Below are positions 48,977 through 57,262 of a DNA stretch of 64,000 nt, one piece after another (the first letter of the stretch is position 1; each line of letters opens with the position of its first letter). The stretch is taken from contig NC_010170.1 in the NCBI RefSeq assembly GCF_000067205.1, positions 2,542,001-2,606,000 of the forward strand, in the 5' to 3' direction. The position numbers were made by a program, and so were the translations under genes. The DNA comes from Bordetella petrii (lineage in GTDB: Bacteria; Pseudomonadota; Gammaproteobacteria; Burkholderiales; Burkholderiaceae_B). The notes beneath the pieces were generated by a model, which was not told the DNA's origin, did not search any database, and saw nothing but the letters and a program-made list of their open reading frames with translations.

Positions 48977-49606
48977 ATGGTTACTCCTTTGCCCCCCTAT
49001 CCGCACGCTGACGCCGCCGCAACCGAGCCCATTCACCCGGGCTGGCTTCGCGTCACGCATTGGCTGAACGCCCTGGCGGTGCTGGTCATGATCACCAGCG
49101 GCTGGCGCATCTATAACGCGTCGCCCCTGTTCGACTTCGATTTTCCGGCCGGTATCACGCTAGGCGGCTGGCTGGGCGGCGCGCTGCAGTGGCATTTTGC
49201 CGGAATGTGGCTGCTGGCCGGCAACGGGCTGCTGTACCTGGCCCTGAACCTGGGCAGCGGCCGGCTGCGGCGCCGTTTTTTCCCCCTGTCGCCACGCGGC
49301 GTCGCCGCCGATCTGGGCGCCGCGCTGCGCGGCCGCCTGTCGCATGCCGATCCGCGCCACTACAACGCCGTGCAGCGGCTGGCCTATCTGTTTGCCATGC
49401 TTGATATCGCGGTGCTGGTGCTGTCCGGTCTGGTGCTCTGGAAATCGGTGCAGTTCGAGACGCTGCGCATGCTGATGGGCGGCTATGAGGCGGCCCGCTA
49501 CGTGCATTTCATCGCCATGGCGTTGCTGGCCGCGTTCGTGGCGGTGCACGTGCTGATGGTGGCCCTGGTGCCGCGCACGCTGGCGGCCATGATTCGAGGC
49601 AAATAG
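48977..49606 (+). CDS. Cytochrome b561-type membrane subunit
   Basis: A 209-residue protein with about four membrane helices and histidines suited to b-heme ligation (RVTHWLNALAVLVMI, WHFAGMWLL, RYVHFIAMALLAAFVAVHVL). It belongs to the cytochrome b561/Ni-Fe hydrogenase b family rather than to MsrQ. It ends 11 bases before the molybdoenzyme gene and is the likely electron donor from quinol to that periplasmic enzyme. ATG 48977 gives the expected N-terminus. Confidence 0.87.
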   Translation: MVTPLPPYPHADAAATEPIHPGWLRVTHWLNALAVLVMITSGWRIYNASPLFDFDFPAGITLGGWLGGALQWHFAGMWLLAGNGLLYLALNLGSGRLRRRFFPLSPRGVAADLGAALRGRLSHADPRHYNAVQRLAYLFAMLDIAVLVLSGLVLWKSVQFETLRMLMGGYEAARYVHFIAMALLAAFVAVHVLMVALVPRTLAAMIRGK

Positions 49607-49617
49607 AAGGACACGCC

Positions 49618-50409
49618 ATGACTTTGCGTAGACGCCCCGCCCTGCCCGGCCTGGATGGCCCGGCCATCGTACAAGAAGCGCGCAGGCTGATTGCCCGGCG
49701 CGTCGAACAGCCCGCGCGCCGCGCGTTCCTGCAGCGCACCCTGAGCCTGGGCGGACTGGCGCTGCTGTCGGGCTGCAGCCTGAGCGACAACGAGAGCGTC
49801 GAGCAGGCCCTGACCGCTGTGTCGCGTTTCAACGACCGCGTGCAGGGGTGGATTTTCGATTCCAGCCAGCTGGCGCCTACCTATCCCGAATCGATGATCA
49901 CCCGGCCGTTTCCCTTCAATGCCTATTACGGCATTGAAGATGTGCCGCAGGTGGACGAAGCCGGCTACCGGCTGGAACTGGCCGGCCTGGTGGCCGACAA
50001 GCGTCCGTGGCGCCTGGACCAGCTGCGCGCCATGGCGCAGGCGGACCAGGTCACGCGGCACATCTGCGTGGAAGGCTGGAGTGCCATCGGCAAATGGGGC
50101 GGCGTGCGCTTCTCGGATTTTCTGCGGCGCGTGGGCGCCGACCTGCAGGCCAAGTATGTGGGTTTCAAGTGCGCCGATGACTACTACACCAGCATCGACA
50201 TGCCCACCGCCCTGCATCCGCAGACATTGCTGGCCCTGACCTACGACGGCCAGCAGTTGCCGCCCGAATACGGTTTCCCCATGAAGCTGCGCATGCCGAC
50301 CAAGCTTGGCTACAAGAATCCCAAGCATATCCAGGCGATCTACGTGACCAACACGTTTCCCGGCGGGTACTGGGAAGACCAGGGATACAACTGGTTCGGC
50401 GGCAGCTGA
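49618..50409 (+). CDS. Sulfite oxidase-fold molybdoenzyme, MsrP/YedY-like
   Basis: A 263-residue molybdopterin-dependent oxidoreductase of the sulfite-oxidase fold. The Mo-ligating cysteine is Cys150 in RHICVEGWSAIGKW, and GFPMKLRMPTKLGYKNPKHI is family-typical. A twin-arginine motif RRAFLQ precedes a hydrophobic stretch ending LLSGC, so it may be a Tat-exported lipoprotein. MsrP relatives reduce methionine sulfoxide in periplasmic proteins. Coupling with a cytochrome b561 and nearby msrA/msrB genes supports such a role here, but the substrate is inferred. Confidence 0.87.
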   Translation: MTLRRRPALPGLDGPAIVQEARRLIARRVEQPARRAFLQRTLSLGGLALLSGCSLSDNESVEQALTAVSRFNDRVQGWIFDSSQLAPTYPESMITRPFPFNAYYGIEDVPQVDEAGYRLELAGLVADKRPWRLDQLRAMAQADQVTRHICVEGWSAIGKWGGVRFSDFLRRVGADLQAKYVGFKCADDYYTSIDMPTALHPQTLLALTYDGQQLPPEYGFPMKLRMPTKLGYKNPKHIQAIYVTNTFPGGYWEDQGYNWFGGS

Positions 50410-50456
50410 CGAGTTTTCAACCCGCGGCCGAGCCGCAACACACTGGAGCTATCACC

Positions 50457-50741
50457 ATGAAAAAAAGCGCGATTTATGCAGTTTCGATGTGCCTCGCCCT
50501 GGCCGCTGGCGGAGCCTATGCCGCGGACAGCATGAGCAAGGACGGCATGGCCAAGAGCTCGATGTCCAAGGACGGCATGTCGCGGCACCAGGGCATGTCG
50601 AAAGATGGCATGTCGAAAGACAGCATGGCCAAGGACTCGATGTCGAAAGACGGCATGAAAAAGGACGGCATGAAGAAAGACGGGATGTCCCATGACGGCA
50701 TGAAGAAAGACGCCATGTCCCACGACGGCATGAAAAAGTAA
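50457..50741 (+). CDS. Pentapeptide MXKDX-repeat exported protein, methionine-rich
   Basis: A 94-residue protein with a Sec signal peptide (cleavage near AYAA|D) and a mature part made of MSKDG, MKKDG, MSHDG-type pentapeptides. Fourteen of about 71 mature residues are methionine. The signal peptide and the leader inverted repeat GCGGC-CGA-GCCGC (50424-50436) match those of the 45183 protein. It lies between an MsrP-like enzyme and exported MsrB/MsrA, which suggests a sacrificial methionine pool that is oxidised and repaired, as for MrpX in Azospira. That role is inference. Confidence 0.9.
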   Translation: MKKSAIYAVSMCLALAAGGAYAADSMSKDGMAKSSMSKDGMSRHQGMSKDGMSKDSMAKDSMSKDGMKKDGMKKDGMSHDGMKKDAMSHDGMKK

Positions 50742-50813
50742 CCCGCGCAGGGCGGCACGGCCGCGGACCCCGCTCGCGCGGGCGCCGCCGGCCGGATTAT
50801 TGTGGAGCAGATC

Positions 50814-51317
50814 ATGAAAACGACTCGCAGGCTTTTCCTGGCTGTCGGCGGCGGCGGCCTCCTGGCCGGCATGCTGGGCGCGCTGGCCGGCCCGGGCGGT
50901 CAGGCTCGCGCGGCGCAGGAGACCTACGCGGTGATGCACAGCGATGCCGAATGGCGGACCCTGCTGACCCCGGCGCAATACGCCGTATTGCGTCAGGCCG
51001 ATACTGAGCGCCCCTATTCCAGCCCGCTGGACCACGAGCATCGCGACGGCACGTATGCCTGCGCCGGTTGCGCGCAGCCGCTGTTCTCGTCGCAGACCAA
51101 GTTCGACAGCGGCACCGGCTGGCCCAGTTTCTGGCAGCCGCTGCCGCACGCGGTAGGCACGACGCGCGACCGCAGCTTCGGCATGGTGCGCACCGCGGTG
51201 CATTGCTCGCGCTGCGGCGGCCACCTGGGCCATGTATTTGACGACGGACCCCGCCCCACCGGATTACGCTATTGCATGAACGGCGTTGCCCTGGCTTTCA
51301 GTCCGGCGGCCTCTTGA
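50814..51317 (+). CDS. msrB: Exported peptide-methionine (R)-S-oxide reductase MsrB
   Basis: A 167-residue MsrB that reduces methionine-R-sulfoxide. A twin-arginine-like signal (TTRRLFLAVGGGGLL) predicts export, unlike the cytoplasmic E. coli enzyme. The zinc site is CAGC and CSRC, the substrate block is FDSGTGWPSFWQP, and the catalytic cysteine is in LRYCMNG. The ATG at 50814 follows GGAG. It precedes msrA by 25 bases. Confidence 0.95.
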   Translation: MKTTRRLFLAVGGGGLLAGMLGALAGPGGQARAAQETYAVMHSDAEWRTLLTPAQYAVLRQADTERPYSSPLDHEHRDGTYACAGCAQPLFSSQTKFDSGTGWPSFWQPLPHAVGTTRDRSFGMVRTAVHCSRCGGHLGHVFDDGPRPTGLRYCMNGVALAFSPAAS

Positions 51318-51342
51318 CAGGCTTCTCTACAGGAAATTCATC

Positions 51343-52086
51343 ATGAACTCCACACGCGCCACGCCGGCTGCCAAGTCCGGATTCCTGTCACGCCGCGCCA
51401 GCTTCCGCCTGGCGGGCGCGGCCCTGCTTGCCGGCGCCGCCTGGTTCACTTTCCAGACGCCAGGCAGGGCCGCCGAGGCCGTTTACCGTATTCCGCCTCC
51501 TGCCATGGACCTGCCCGCCGGTGACGCGCACACGGCGACCGCGGTGCTCGCCGGCGGCTGCTTCTGGGGCGTGCAGGCGGTGTTCCAGCACGTGCAAGGG
51601 GTGACGCAGGCCCTGTCGGGCTACGCCGGTGGCAATGCCGGCTCCGCCAACTACGACACCGTCAGCAGCGGCCGCACGGGCCATGCCGAGGCCGTGCAGA
51701 TTACCTACGATCCCACCCGCGTTTCATACGGGCAGCTGTTGCAGATCTATTTCTCGGTGGCCCACGACCCCACCCAGCACAACCGCCAGGGCCCGGACGT
51801 GGGCACGCAGTACCGGTCGGCCATCTTCCCGGCCAGCGATGACCAGCGGAAAGTCGCCGAAGCCTATATCGCACAGTTGAACCGCTCAGGCATTTATCCC
51901 AAGCCGCTGGCGACCACTGTCGAGAACCTGCAGGGTTTCTATCCTGCCGAAAATTATCACCAGGACTACCTGGCGCATCACCCGGACAGCCTGTATATCG
52001 TGATCAACGACCAGCCCAAGATAGAAAATCTGGCCAAGGAGTATCCCGCGCGGTTCCGGCAAACGCCGGTCCTGGTGGGCGGCTGA
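51343..52086 (+). CDS. msrA: Exported peptide-methionine (S)-S-oxide reductase MsrA
   Basis: A 247-residue MsrA with an N-terminal signal segment (RRASFRLAGAALLAG, cleavage near GRAAEA). The catalytic Cys73 is in GGCFWGVQ, and GYAGG, YDPTRVSYGQLLQIYF and the C-terminal AENYHQDYL are conserved. It reduces methionine-S-sulfoxide, complementing MsrB; both appear to work in the periplasm and would need an envelope thiol donor. AGGAAA precedes ATG 51343. It closes the module. Confidence 0.95.
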   Translation: MNSTRATPAAKSGFLSRRASFRLAGAALLAGAAWFTFQTPGRAAEAVYRIPPPAMDLPAGDAHTATAVLAGGCFWGVQAVFQHVQGVTQALSGYAGGNAGSANYDTVSSGRTGHAEAVQITYDPTRVSYGQLLQIYFSVAHDPTQHNRQGPDVGTQYRSAIFPASDDQRKVAEAYIAQLNRSGIYPKPLATTVENLQGFYPAENYHQDYLAHHPDSLYIVINDQPKIENLAKEYPARFRQTPVLVGG

Positions 52087-52109
52087 CTCTGCGCAGCGGG
52101 CCACTCTGC

Positions 52110-52160
52110 TTGACGTTGCCCGCCGGGCAGGCATAACCTCGAACCCGGGTTCAGGTTATG
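52110..52160 (+). promoter_or_regulatory. Promoter and near-perfect palindrome before the Mo-hydroxylase operon
   Basis: TTGACG (52110-52115) and CATAAC (52132-52137) with a 16-base spacer form a candidate promoter. From 52132 to 52160 runs a palindrome: arms CATAACCT-GAACCC and GGGTTC-AGGTTATG match at all 14 positions with one extra C (52140) in the left arm. It overlaps the -10, the expected start of transcription and the annotated ATG, so a bound protein should repress. Confidence 0.6.
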
Positions 52161-52811
52161 GAAGGGATAGTGTCTTCGACATCGGCGGTGCATCACTGTG
52201 TGGGCGTATTGCTGGCGGCGGGCGAAGGCCTGCGCTACCGTGCCGCGCGCCGCGCCTTGCGCGACGCCGCCCACAAGCTGCTGGCCCGCCTGCCTGACGG
52301 GCGCCTGGTGGCCCAGGCCAGCGCCAGCACGCTACTGGCGGCCTTGCCCGACACCGTCGCCGTGGTGGGCGACCGGCCGCCCGAACTGCCCGCCCTGCTG
52401 TCGCGGCTGGGCTGCTCCATTCTGAATGCGCCCGCGGCTCCGCGCGGCATGGGGGTTTCGCTGGCCGCGGCGGCCCGCCACCTGCTGGCCCGCCCTGCCC
52501 CGGCCGGACAACTGCCCGGCTGTGTCGTGGCGCTGGCCGACATGCCGTGGCTGCGGCCCGATACCCTGCGCCTGCTGCTGCAGCAGGCCGCCAGCGATCG
52601 CATCGTGGTGCCCGTATGCCAGGGCCGGCGCGGCCACCCCGTGGTGTTCGGCGGAACTTATCTGCCCGAGCTGGCCGAGCTCGATGGCGATACGGGCGCG
52701 CGGGCCTTGCTGCAACGGCATGGCGCGCTCGAAATCGAATGCGACGATGCCGGCGTGCTGCAAGACATCGACACCCCCCAAGACCTGCTCACAGGAAACC
52801 CTACCCCATGA
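52158..52811 (+). CDS. MobA/MocA-like nucleotidyltransferase
   Basis: A 217-residue nucleotidyltransferase of the MobA/MocA type (GVLLAAGEGLRYR at residues 16-28, ALADMPWL as the metal-binding Asp, GHPVVFG). MocA adds CMP to molybdopterin to make the cofactor for xanthine-dehydrogenase-type enzymes. Its position at the head of this operon fits that task. ATG 52158 lies within a palindrome; GTG 52170, in frame and just behind GGAAGGG, is a fair alternative start. Its stop overlaps the XdhC start (ATGA). Confidence 0.82.
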   Translation: MEGIVSSTSAVHHCVGVLLAAGEGLRYRAARRALRDAAHKLLARLPDGRLVAQASASTLLAALPDTVAVVGDRPPELPALLSRLGCSILNAPAAPRGMGVSLAAAARHLLARPAPAGQLPGCVVALADMPWLRPDTLRLLLQQAASDRIVVPVCQGRRGHPVVFGGTYLPELAELDGDTGARALLQRHGALEIECDDAGVLQDIDTPQDLLTGNPTP

Positions 52812-53827
52812 ATCCTCTAGACATGGACGTGCTGCGCCAGGCGCGCGACTGGATCGCCCAGGGCCATGCCGTGCACCTGGCCACGGTGGCGCAAACCTGG
52901 GGCTCGGCGCCCCGCCAGGCCGGCGCGCTGATGGCCTTGCGTGGCGACGGGCGTATAGCGGGATCGGTATCGGGCGGTTGCGTCGAAGACGACCTGATCG
53001 CCCAGGCCAAGGCCGGCCGGCTGCCCGGCCGGCCCGAGCGCATTACCTATGGCGTGACCAGCGACGAGGCCGCGCGCTTTGGCCTGCCTTGCGGCGGCAC
53101 GCTGCGCCTGGTGATCGAACCGTTGGCGCAAGCCGAATGGCTGCAAGCCGTGCTGGCCGCCATCGACGCACAGCAGCTGGTGGCCCGCACGCTCGACTTG
53201 CAGACCGGCGCCTGTACGGTGGCGCCGGCCAGCCCGGCGGATGGCCCCGACTTCGATGGCCGCATACTGCGGGCCGTGTATGGACCGCAATGGCGGCTGC
53301 TGATCATCGGCGCCAACCAGACGGCGCGCGCCCTGTGTGGCATCGCCGCCATGCTGGATTTCCGCGTGCTGGTGTGCGACCCGCGCGAAGAGCTGTACGC
53401 CGGCTGGGATGCGCCGCATTGCACCCTGCTGACCAGCATGCCCGACGACGCCGTGCTCGAGATCGGCGTGGACGCGCGCACGGCCATCGTGGCCCTGACG
53501 CACGATCCCAAGCTCGACGACATGGCCTTGCTGGAAGCCCTGAAATCGCCGGCCTTCTATGTCGGCGCGCTGGGGTCGCGCCCCAACCAGGCCAAGCGCC
53601 GCGAACGCCTGCGCCAGTTCGACCTGGACGACGCCCAGATCGCGCGCCTGCACGGTCCGGTGGGCCTGCGCATCGCCAGCCGCACGCCTGCCGAGATCGC
53701 GGTAGCCGTGGCGGCCGAGCTGGTGTGGGTGCGAAATTCCCTGGGCACCGCCCAGGCGTCGTCTTATCTGGACGTTGGCAGCCTGCCTGACGGCACGTCG
53801 CGCATCAAGGCCGATCCGGCCGCATAA
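52808..53827 (+). CDS. XdhC/CoxF-family molybdenum cofactor insertion protein
   Basis: A 339-residue XdhC-family protein. The N-terminal XdhC/CoxI domain has ATVAQTWGSAPRQAGALM and GSVSGGCVEDD; the C-terminal Rossmann domain has LLIIGANQTARAL and FYVGALGSR. XdhC proteins bind and sulfurate molybdenum cofactor and insert it into xanthine-dehydrogenase-like enzymes. It lies between the MocA-like gene and the Mo subunit gene. The ATG at 52808 overlaps the previous stop; a longer frame running through the MocA gene is not used. Confidence 0.9.
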   Translation: MNPLDMDVLRQARDWIAQGHAVHLATVAQTWGSAPRQAGALMALRGDGRIAGSVSGGCVEDDLIAQAKAGRLPGRPERITYGVTSDEAARFGLPCGGTLRLVIEPLAQAEWLQAVLAAIDAQQLVARTLDLQTGACTVAPASPADGPDFDGRILRAVYGPQWRLLIIGANQTARALCGIAAMLDFRVLVCDPREELYAGWDAPHCTLLTSMPDDAVLEIGVDARTAIVALTHDPKLDDMALLEALKSPAFYVGALGSRPNQAKRRERLRQFDLDDAQIARLHGPVGLRIASRTPAEIAVAVAAELVWVRNSLGTAQASSYLDVGSLPDGTSRIKADPAA

Positions 53828-53883
53828 CCACGCCGGCGCGCCGCGCGCCGCCGGCCCTGGAATGCCACCCTCAGGAGTGCCGC

Positions 53884-56715
53884 ATGAGCCTTGCCAATCC
53901 GTCCCGCCGTTCGTTCCTGAAGACAGTCGCCATCGGCGGCACGACGATCTACATTGCGCCGCTGGGCAGCAAGGCGTATGCCGCGCTGTTCGAACAGCAA
54001 TTGCTGACGCCGGTGCAATGGAACGCGACCGACGGGCGCGCCCGGTTCCGCATCGACGGCATCGCCAAGGTGACCGGCTCGAAAATCTTCGCGCGCGACA
54101 TTCGCGCGCGCGACCTGCCCAACTGGCCGCACGAGCAGTCACATGCGTTGATCCTGCGCGCCACCCGGGCCGACCGCCAGTATGCCGGCCTGGACCTGGC
54201 CGTGCTGGGCCTGGACCTGCAGCCCGACCGGCTGGTGACCGCGCAAGATCTGGAAAGCGACGGCATTGCCTTTCCGTCGTTCTATGGCGACGACATGCTG
54301 CTGCCTGAAGGCAAGACGCCCGCCTACCTGGGCCACGCCGTGGCCATCCTGATCTATCACGATTTCGCGCGGTTTCGCTATGCCAAGAACAAGCTGCAGT
54401 TCCGCGACGACGTGGTGCGGTATGGCGCGCACACCGGGCCCTTGCAGCGCGATCCGTGGGGCACGTTCCGGTTTGTGCGTGTCGGAGGCGCCACCGGCTA
54501 CGACGAAGATGTTTATTCCAGCCTGAAAGATGCGCCGGTGTTTCCCAGCACCATGCGCAAGCATTTGCCGGTATGGCCCGACGGCATTGATCACGGCAAG
54601 CTGGGCGAGCAAGGCATGTACTACGCCGCACGCATCGCCGCCGAGCTCGACCAGCCGCCGGCCGACTGGCTGGTCATGCAGCGCGACTATCAAACGCAAT
54701 CGGTGGACACGGCTGCGCTGGAGCCCGACAACGCCAACTGCTGGTACGACGCCGGACAGCAGGCGCTGCATATGGTCGTGCCCACCCAGTCGCCGCAAGA
54801 AGTGGCGGAAAGCACGGCCGAAATGACCGCCAAGGGGCGTTATCCGGTGCGCAAGGTGTTCCTGCACCCCTGCTATACGGTGGGCTACGGCTCGAAAGAC
54901 CACTGCAATATGCCGTTCTATGGGGTGGTCTGCGCGCTGTACGGCGAGGGCCGCCCGGTGCGCATCGCCAACGACCGCTACGAACAATTCCAGACATCTC
55001 TCAAGCGCCACGCTTTCGACATGCGCTACCGCATCGCGGTGGATCGCAAGACAGGGCTGATGCAGGCCTTCCAGGGGCACCTCGAGGCCAATGGCGGCGG
55101 ACGCGCCAATTTTTCGCCGTCGGTGGCGATGGTGGGCGCGACGGCCGCGCAGTCCATCTACTACTTTCCGAAGAACGACCTGACGGCTGTCGCCAACGCC
55201 AGCCGCGCCATCGATGCCGGCTCGGCGCGCGGCTACGGCACCTTGCAAAGCATGGCCGCCACCGAAATGATGGTGGACGAGATCGCGGCCGAACTGCAGC
55301 TCGATCCCATCGAGTTCCGGCTGCGCAATGTGCTGAAGTCGGGCATGAAGAACACCCAGGGCGCGGTGCCGGCTGGCGCCGTGCGGGCCGATGAAATCCT
55401 GCGCAAAGCGGCGGCTCATCCATTATGGACCGGACGCGCCCGCAAAAAGGCCGATTACGAGAGTGACCATCCGGGCCAGCGCTACGGCGTGGGTTTCGCC
55501 TGTGTGCAGAAAGACTTCGGCACCGGCGCCGAATCGTCATTTGCGCGCGTCGAGGTCGACGCGCAGGGCCGCATCAGCCTGTTCCACAGCGGCACCGAGA
55601 TCGGCACCGGCATGAGCACGTCGCAGGCGCTGGTGTGCGCCCGGTGGCTGGGCATGCCGGCCACCCAGGTGACGACCTCGGTGATCGACTGGCCCGAATT
55701 GCCCATGCACACCAGCGGCGACCCCTACCTGATGAGCCAGCAAGAGCAGGATCGCCTGTCGCGCGATCCCGCCTGGACGCCGGCCTATGCCTCGCCGTCC
55801 AGCGCCACCAACTCGGCATTCTATTTCGCGCACACGACCCGCGAGGCCGCGCGCGTGGTGTTCTTGCACGGCTTGTGGCCCGCCGCGCTGGACTTCTGGC
55901 AGCGCGGCCTGGGCGGCGGGCAGGCCGCGCCGCTGGTGGTGCGGCCCGAAGATGCGCGCTGGGAACAAGGCGCCCTGACCTGCGCGGGCATGCAGCCGCT
56001 GCCCCTGGCCCAGCTGGCGCAACGCGCCCACGAAATGGGCCTGGTGACCGGCGCGGTCGTGCACGCGTTCAACCGCTGGCAATGGACCGAGGCCGAATTT
56101 CCCATCGATGACCAGGCGCACCGATTGCCATTGGACGGCCTGGCGCTGCGCCACGGTGTTGGCGCGGCGGGCGCGCCCCGCGATGCTCATGAGCCCGCGG
56201 CTGGCAATTACCGGGTCGTGCCGCGCACCCAAGTGTTCATTCCGCCGGTTCAGCGCAATAACGCGGCGGTAACCTACTACACCGCGGTGGGCACCCTGGT
56301 TGAACTGGCCGTGCATGAAGCCACGGGCAAAGTCGAGCTGCTGTCGCACCATTCGCTGATGGAATGCGGCAACATGATTTCGCCCGAGCTGGTTTCCAGC
56401 CAGCTGCAGGGCGGCCTGGCCATGGGCATCGGCCATGCCCTGCACGAATACCTGCCGCTGTACGAAGACGGCCCCGGCAATGGCACCTGGAACTTCAACC
56501 GCTATCACCTGCCATTGGCCAGCGAGGTGGCCCTGTGGAAGCAGACCGCCGACATCCTGCCGCCGCTGTCAGAAACCGACCCGCCCAAGGGCGTGGCCGA
56601 GGTCGTGATGATTCCTGTCGTGGGCGCCATCGTCAACGGTCTGGCCCACGCGATCGATCACCGGTTTACCGCCTTGCCCGTCACCCCCGGGCGAATACTG
56701 GAGGCCCTGGCATGA
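53884..56715 (+). CDS. Tat-exported molybdenum-binding subunit, xanthine dehydrogenase family (IorB-like)
   Basis: A 943-residue molybdopterin-binding large subunit. A twin-arginine signal (SRRSFLKTVAIGG) predicts export as a folded complex. The body matches aldehyde oxidase/xanthine dehydrogenase large subunits of the isoquinoline 1-oxidoreductase beta branch (FRIDGIAKVTGSKIFARDI, GSARGYGTLQ, ATEMMVDEIAAEL, EIGTGMSTSQ, PPKGVAE). It would hydroxylate an aldehyde or N-heterocycle in the periplasm. It overlaps the Fe-S subunit gene by four bases. The substrate is unknown. Confidence 0.92.
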   Translation: MSLANPSRRSFLKTVAIGGTTIYIAPLGSKAYAALFEQQLLTPVQWNATDGRARFRIDGIAKVTGSKIFARDIRARDLPNWPHEQSHALILRATRADRQYAGLDLAVLGLDLQPDRLVTAQDLESDGIAFPSFYGDDMLLPEGKTPAYLGHAVAILIYHDFARFRYAKNKLQFRDDVVRYGAHTGPLQRDPWGTFRFVRVGGATGYDEDVYSSLKDAPVFPSTMRKHLPVWPDGIDHGKLGEQGMYYAARIAAELDQPPADWLVMQRDYQTQSVDTAALEPDNANCWYDAGQQALHMVVPTQSPQEVAESTAEMTAKGRYPVRKVFLHPCYTVGYGSKDHCNMPFYGVVCALYGEGRPVRIANDRYEQFQTSLKRHAFDMRYRIAVDRKTGLMQAFQGHLEANGGGRANFSPSVAMVGATAAQSIYYFPKNDLTAVANASRAIDAGSARGYGTLQSMAATEMMVDEIAAELQLDPIEFRLRNVLKSGMKNTQGAVPAGAVRADEILRKAAAHPLWTGRARKKADYESDHPGQRYGVGFACVQKDFGTGAESSFARVEVDAQGRISLFHSGTEIGTGMSTSQALVCARWLGMPATQVTTSVIDWPELPMHTSGDPYLMSQQEQDRLSRDPAWTPAYASPSSATNSAFYFAHTTREAARVVFLHGLWPAALDFWQRGLGGGQAAPLVVRPEDARWEQGALTCAGMQPLPLAQLAQRAHEMGLVTGAVVHAFNRWQWTEAEFPIDDQAHRLPLDGLALRHGVGAAGAPRDAHEPAAGNYRVVPRTQVFIPPVQRNNAAVTYYTAVGTLVELAVHEATGKVELLSHHSLMECGNMISPELVSSQLQGGLAMGIGHALHEYLPLYEDGPGNGTWNFNRYHLPLASEVALWKQTADILPPLSETDPPKGVAEVVMIPVVGAIVNGLAHAIDHRFTALPVTPGRILEALA

Positions 56716-57260
56716 GCATCCCCACCGAATCTCTCAGCCTGACCATCAATGGCAAGGCCATCGGCCCGCTGCAAGTGCCGGCCAACCTGATGATGATCGA
56801 TTTCCTGCACGAGTATGCGGGGCTGACCGGGTCGCGGCTGGGTTGCGGCCAGGGCATCTGCCACGCCTGCGTGGTCATCCTGGACAAGCCCGACGGCACC
56901 AGCGAGGAAATCCGCACCTGCATCACCGGCGCGCTGTTCTTCCAGGGCAAGCGCGTGCGCACGGTCGAGGCGCACGGCCGGCGCAATGCGCAGGGGGAAA
57001 CCGTGGAGCTGTCGCCGATCCAGCAGAAATTCCTGGATCACTACAGCTTCCAGTGCGGCTACTGTACGCCCGGCTTCGTCAATGCCGCCACCGTGCTGGT
57101 CGAGCGGCTGCGACGCCAGCCGATCGAGCGGGCGCAGGTCGAAGAGGTGGTCACCCAGGCCCTGGATCACCACATCTGCCGATGTACCGGCTATGTGCGC
57201 TACCACCAGGCAGTCAAGGACGTGGTGCTCAGCACCCCCGGCCTGACGACCGGAGTCTGA
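56712..57260 (+). CDS. (2Fe-2S)-binding subunit of the molybdenum hydroxylase
   Basis: A 182-residue small subunit with two 2Fe-2S clusters. The N-terminal plant-type cluster uses CGQGICHAC and a further Cys (RTCITG); the C-terminal cluster uses QCGYC and ICRC. It relays electrons from the molybdenum centre toward the cytochrome c. It has no signal peptide of its own and should be exported by hitch-hiking with the Tat-bearing large subunit. It ends two bases before the cytochrome gene. Confidence 0.94.
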   Translation: MSIPTESLSLTINGKAIGPLQVPANLMMIDFLHEYAGLTGSRLGCGQGICHACVVILDKPDGTSEEIRTCITGALFFQGKRVRTVEAHGRRNAQGETVELSPIQQKFLDHYSFQCGYCTPGFVNAATVLVERLRRQPIERAQVEEVVTQALDHHICRCTGYVRYHQAVKDVVLSTPGLTTGV

Positions 57261-57262
57261 CC

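Noticed and set aside
49618..50409. A plain assimilatory sulfite oxidase
   Set aside because: The cytochrome b561 partner and the msrA/msrB neighbours favour an MsrP-like role, although the fold alone cannot exclude sulfite as substrate.
52426..53790. A 454-codon plus-strand frame overlapping the MocA-like and XdhC genes
   Set aside because: It is out of frame with both recognised proteins; its Arg/Pro/Ala composition is typical of a shadow frame.
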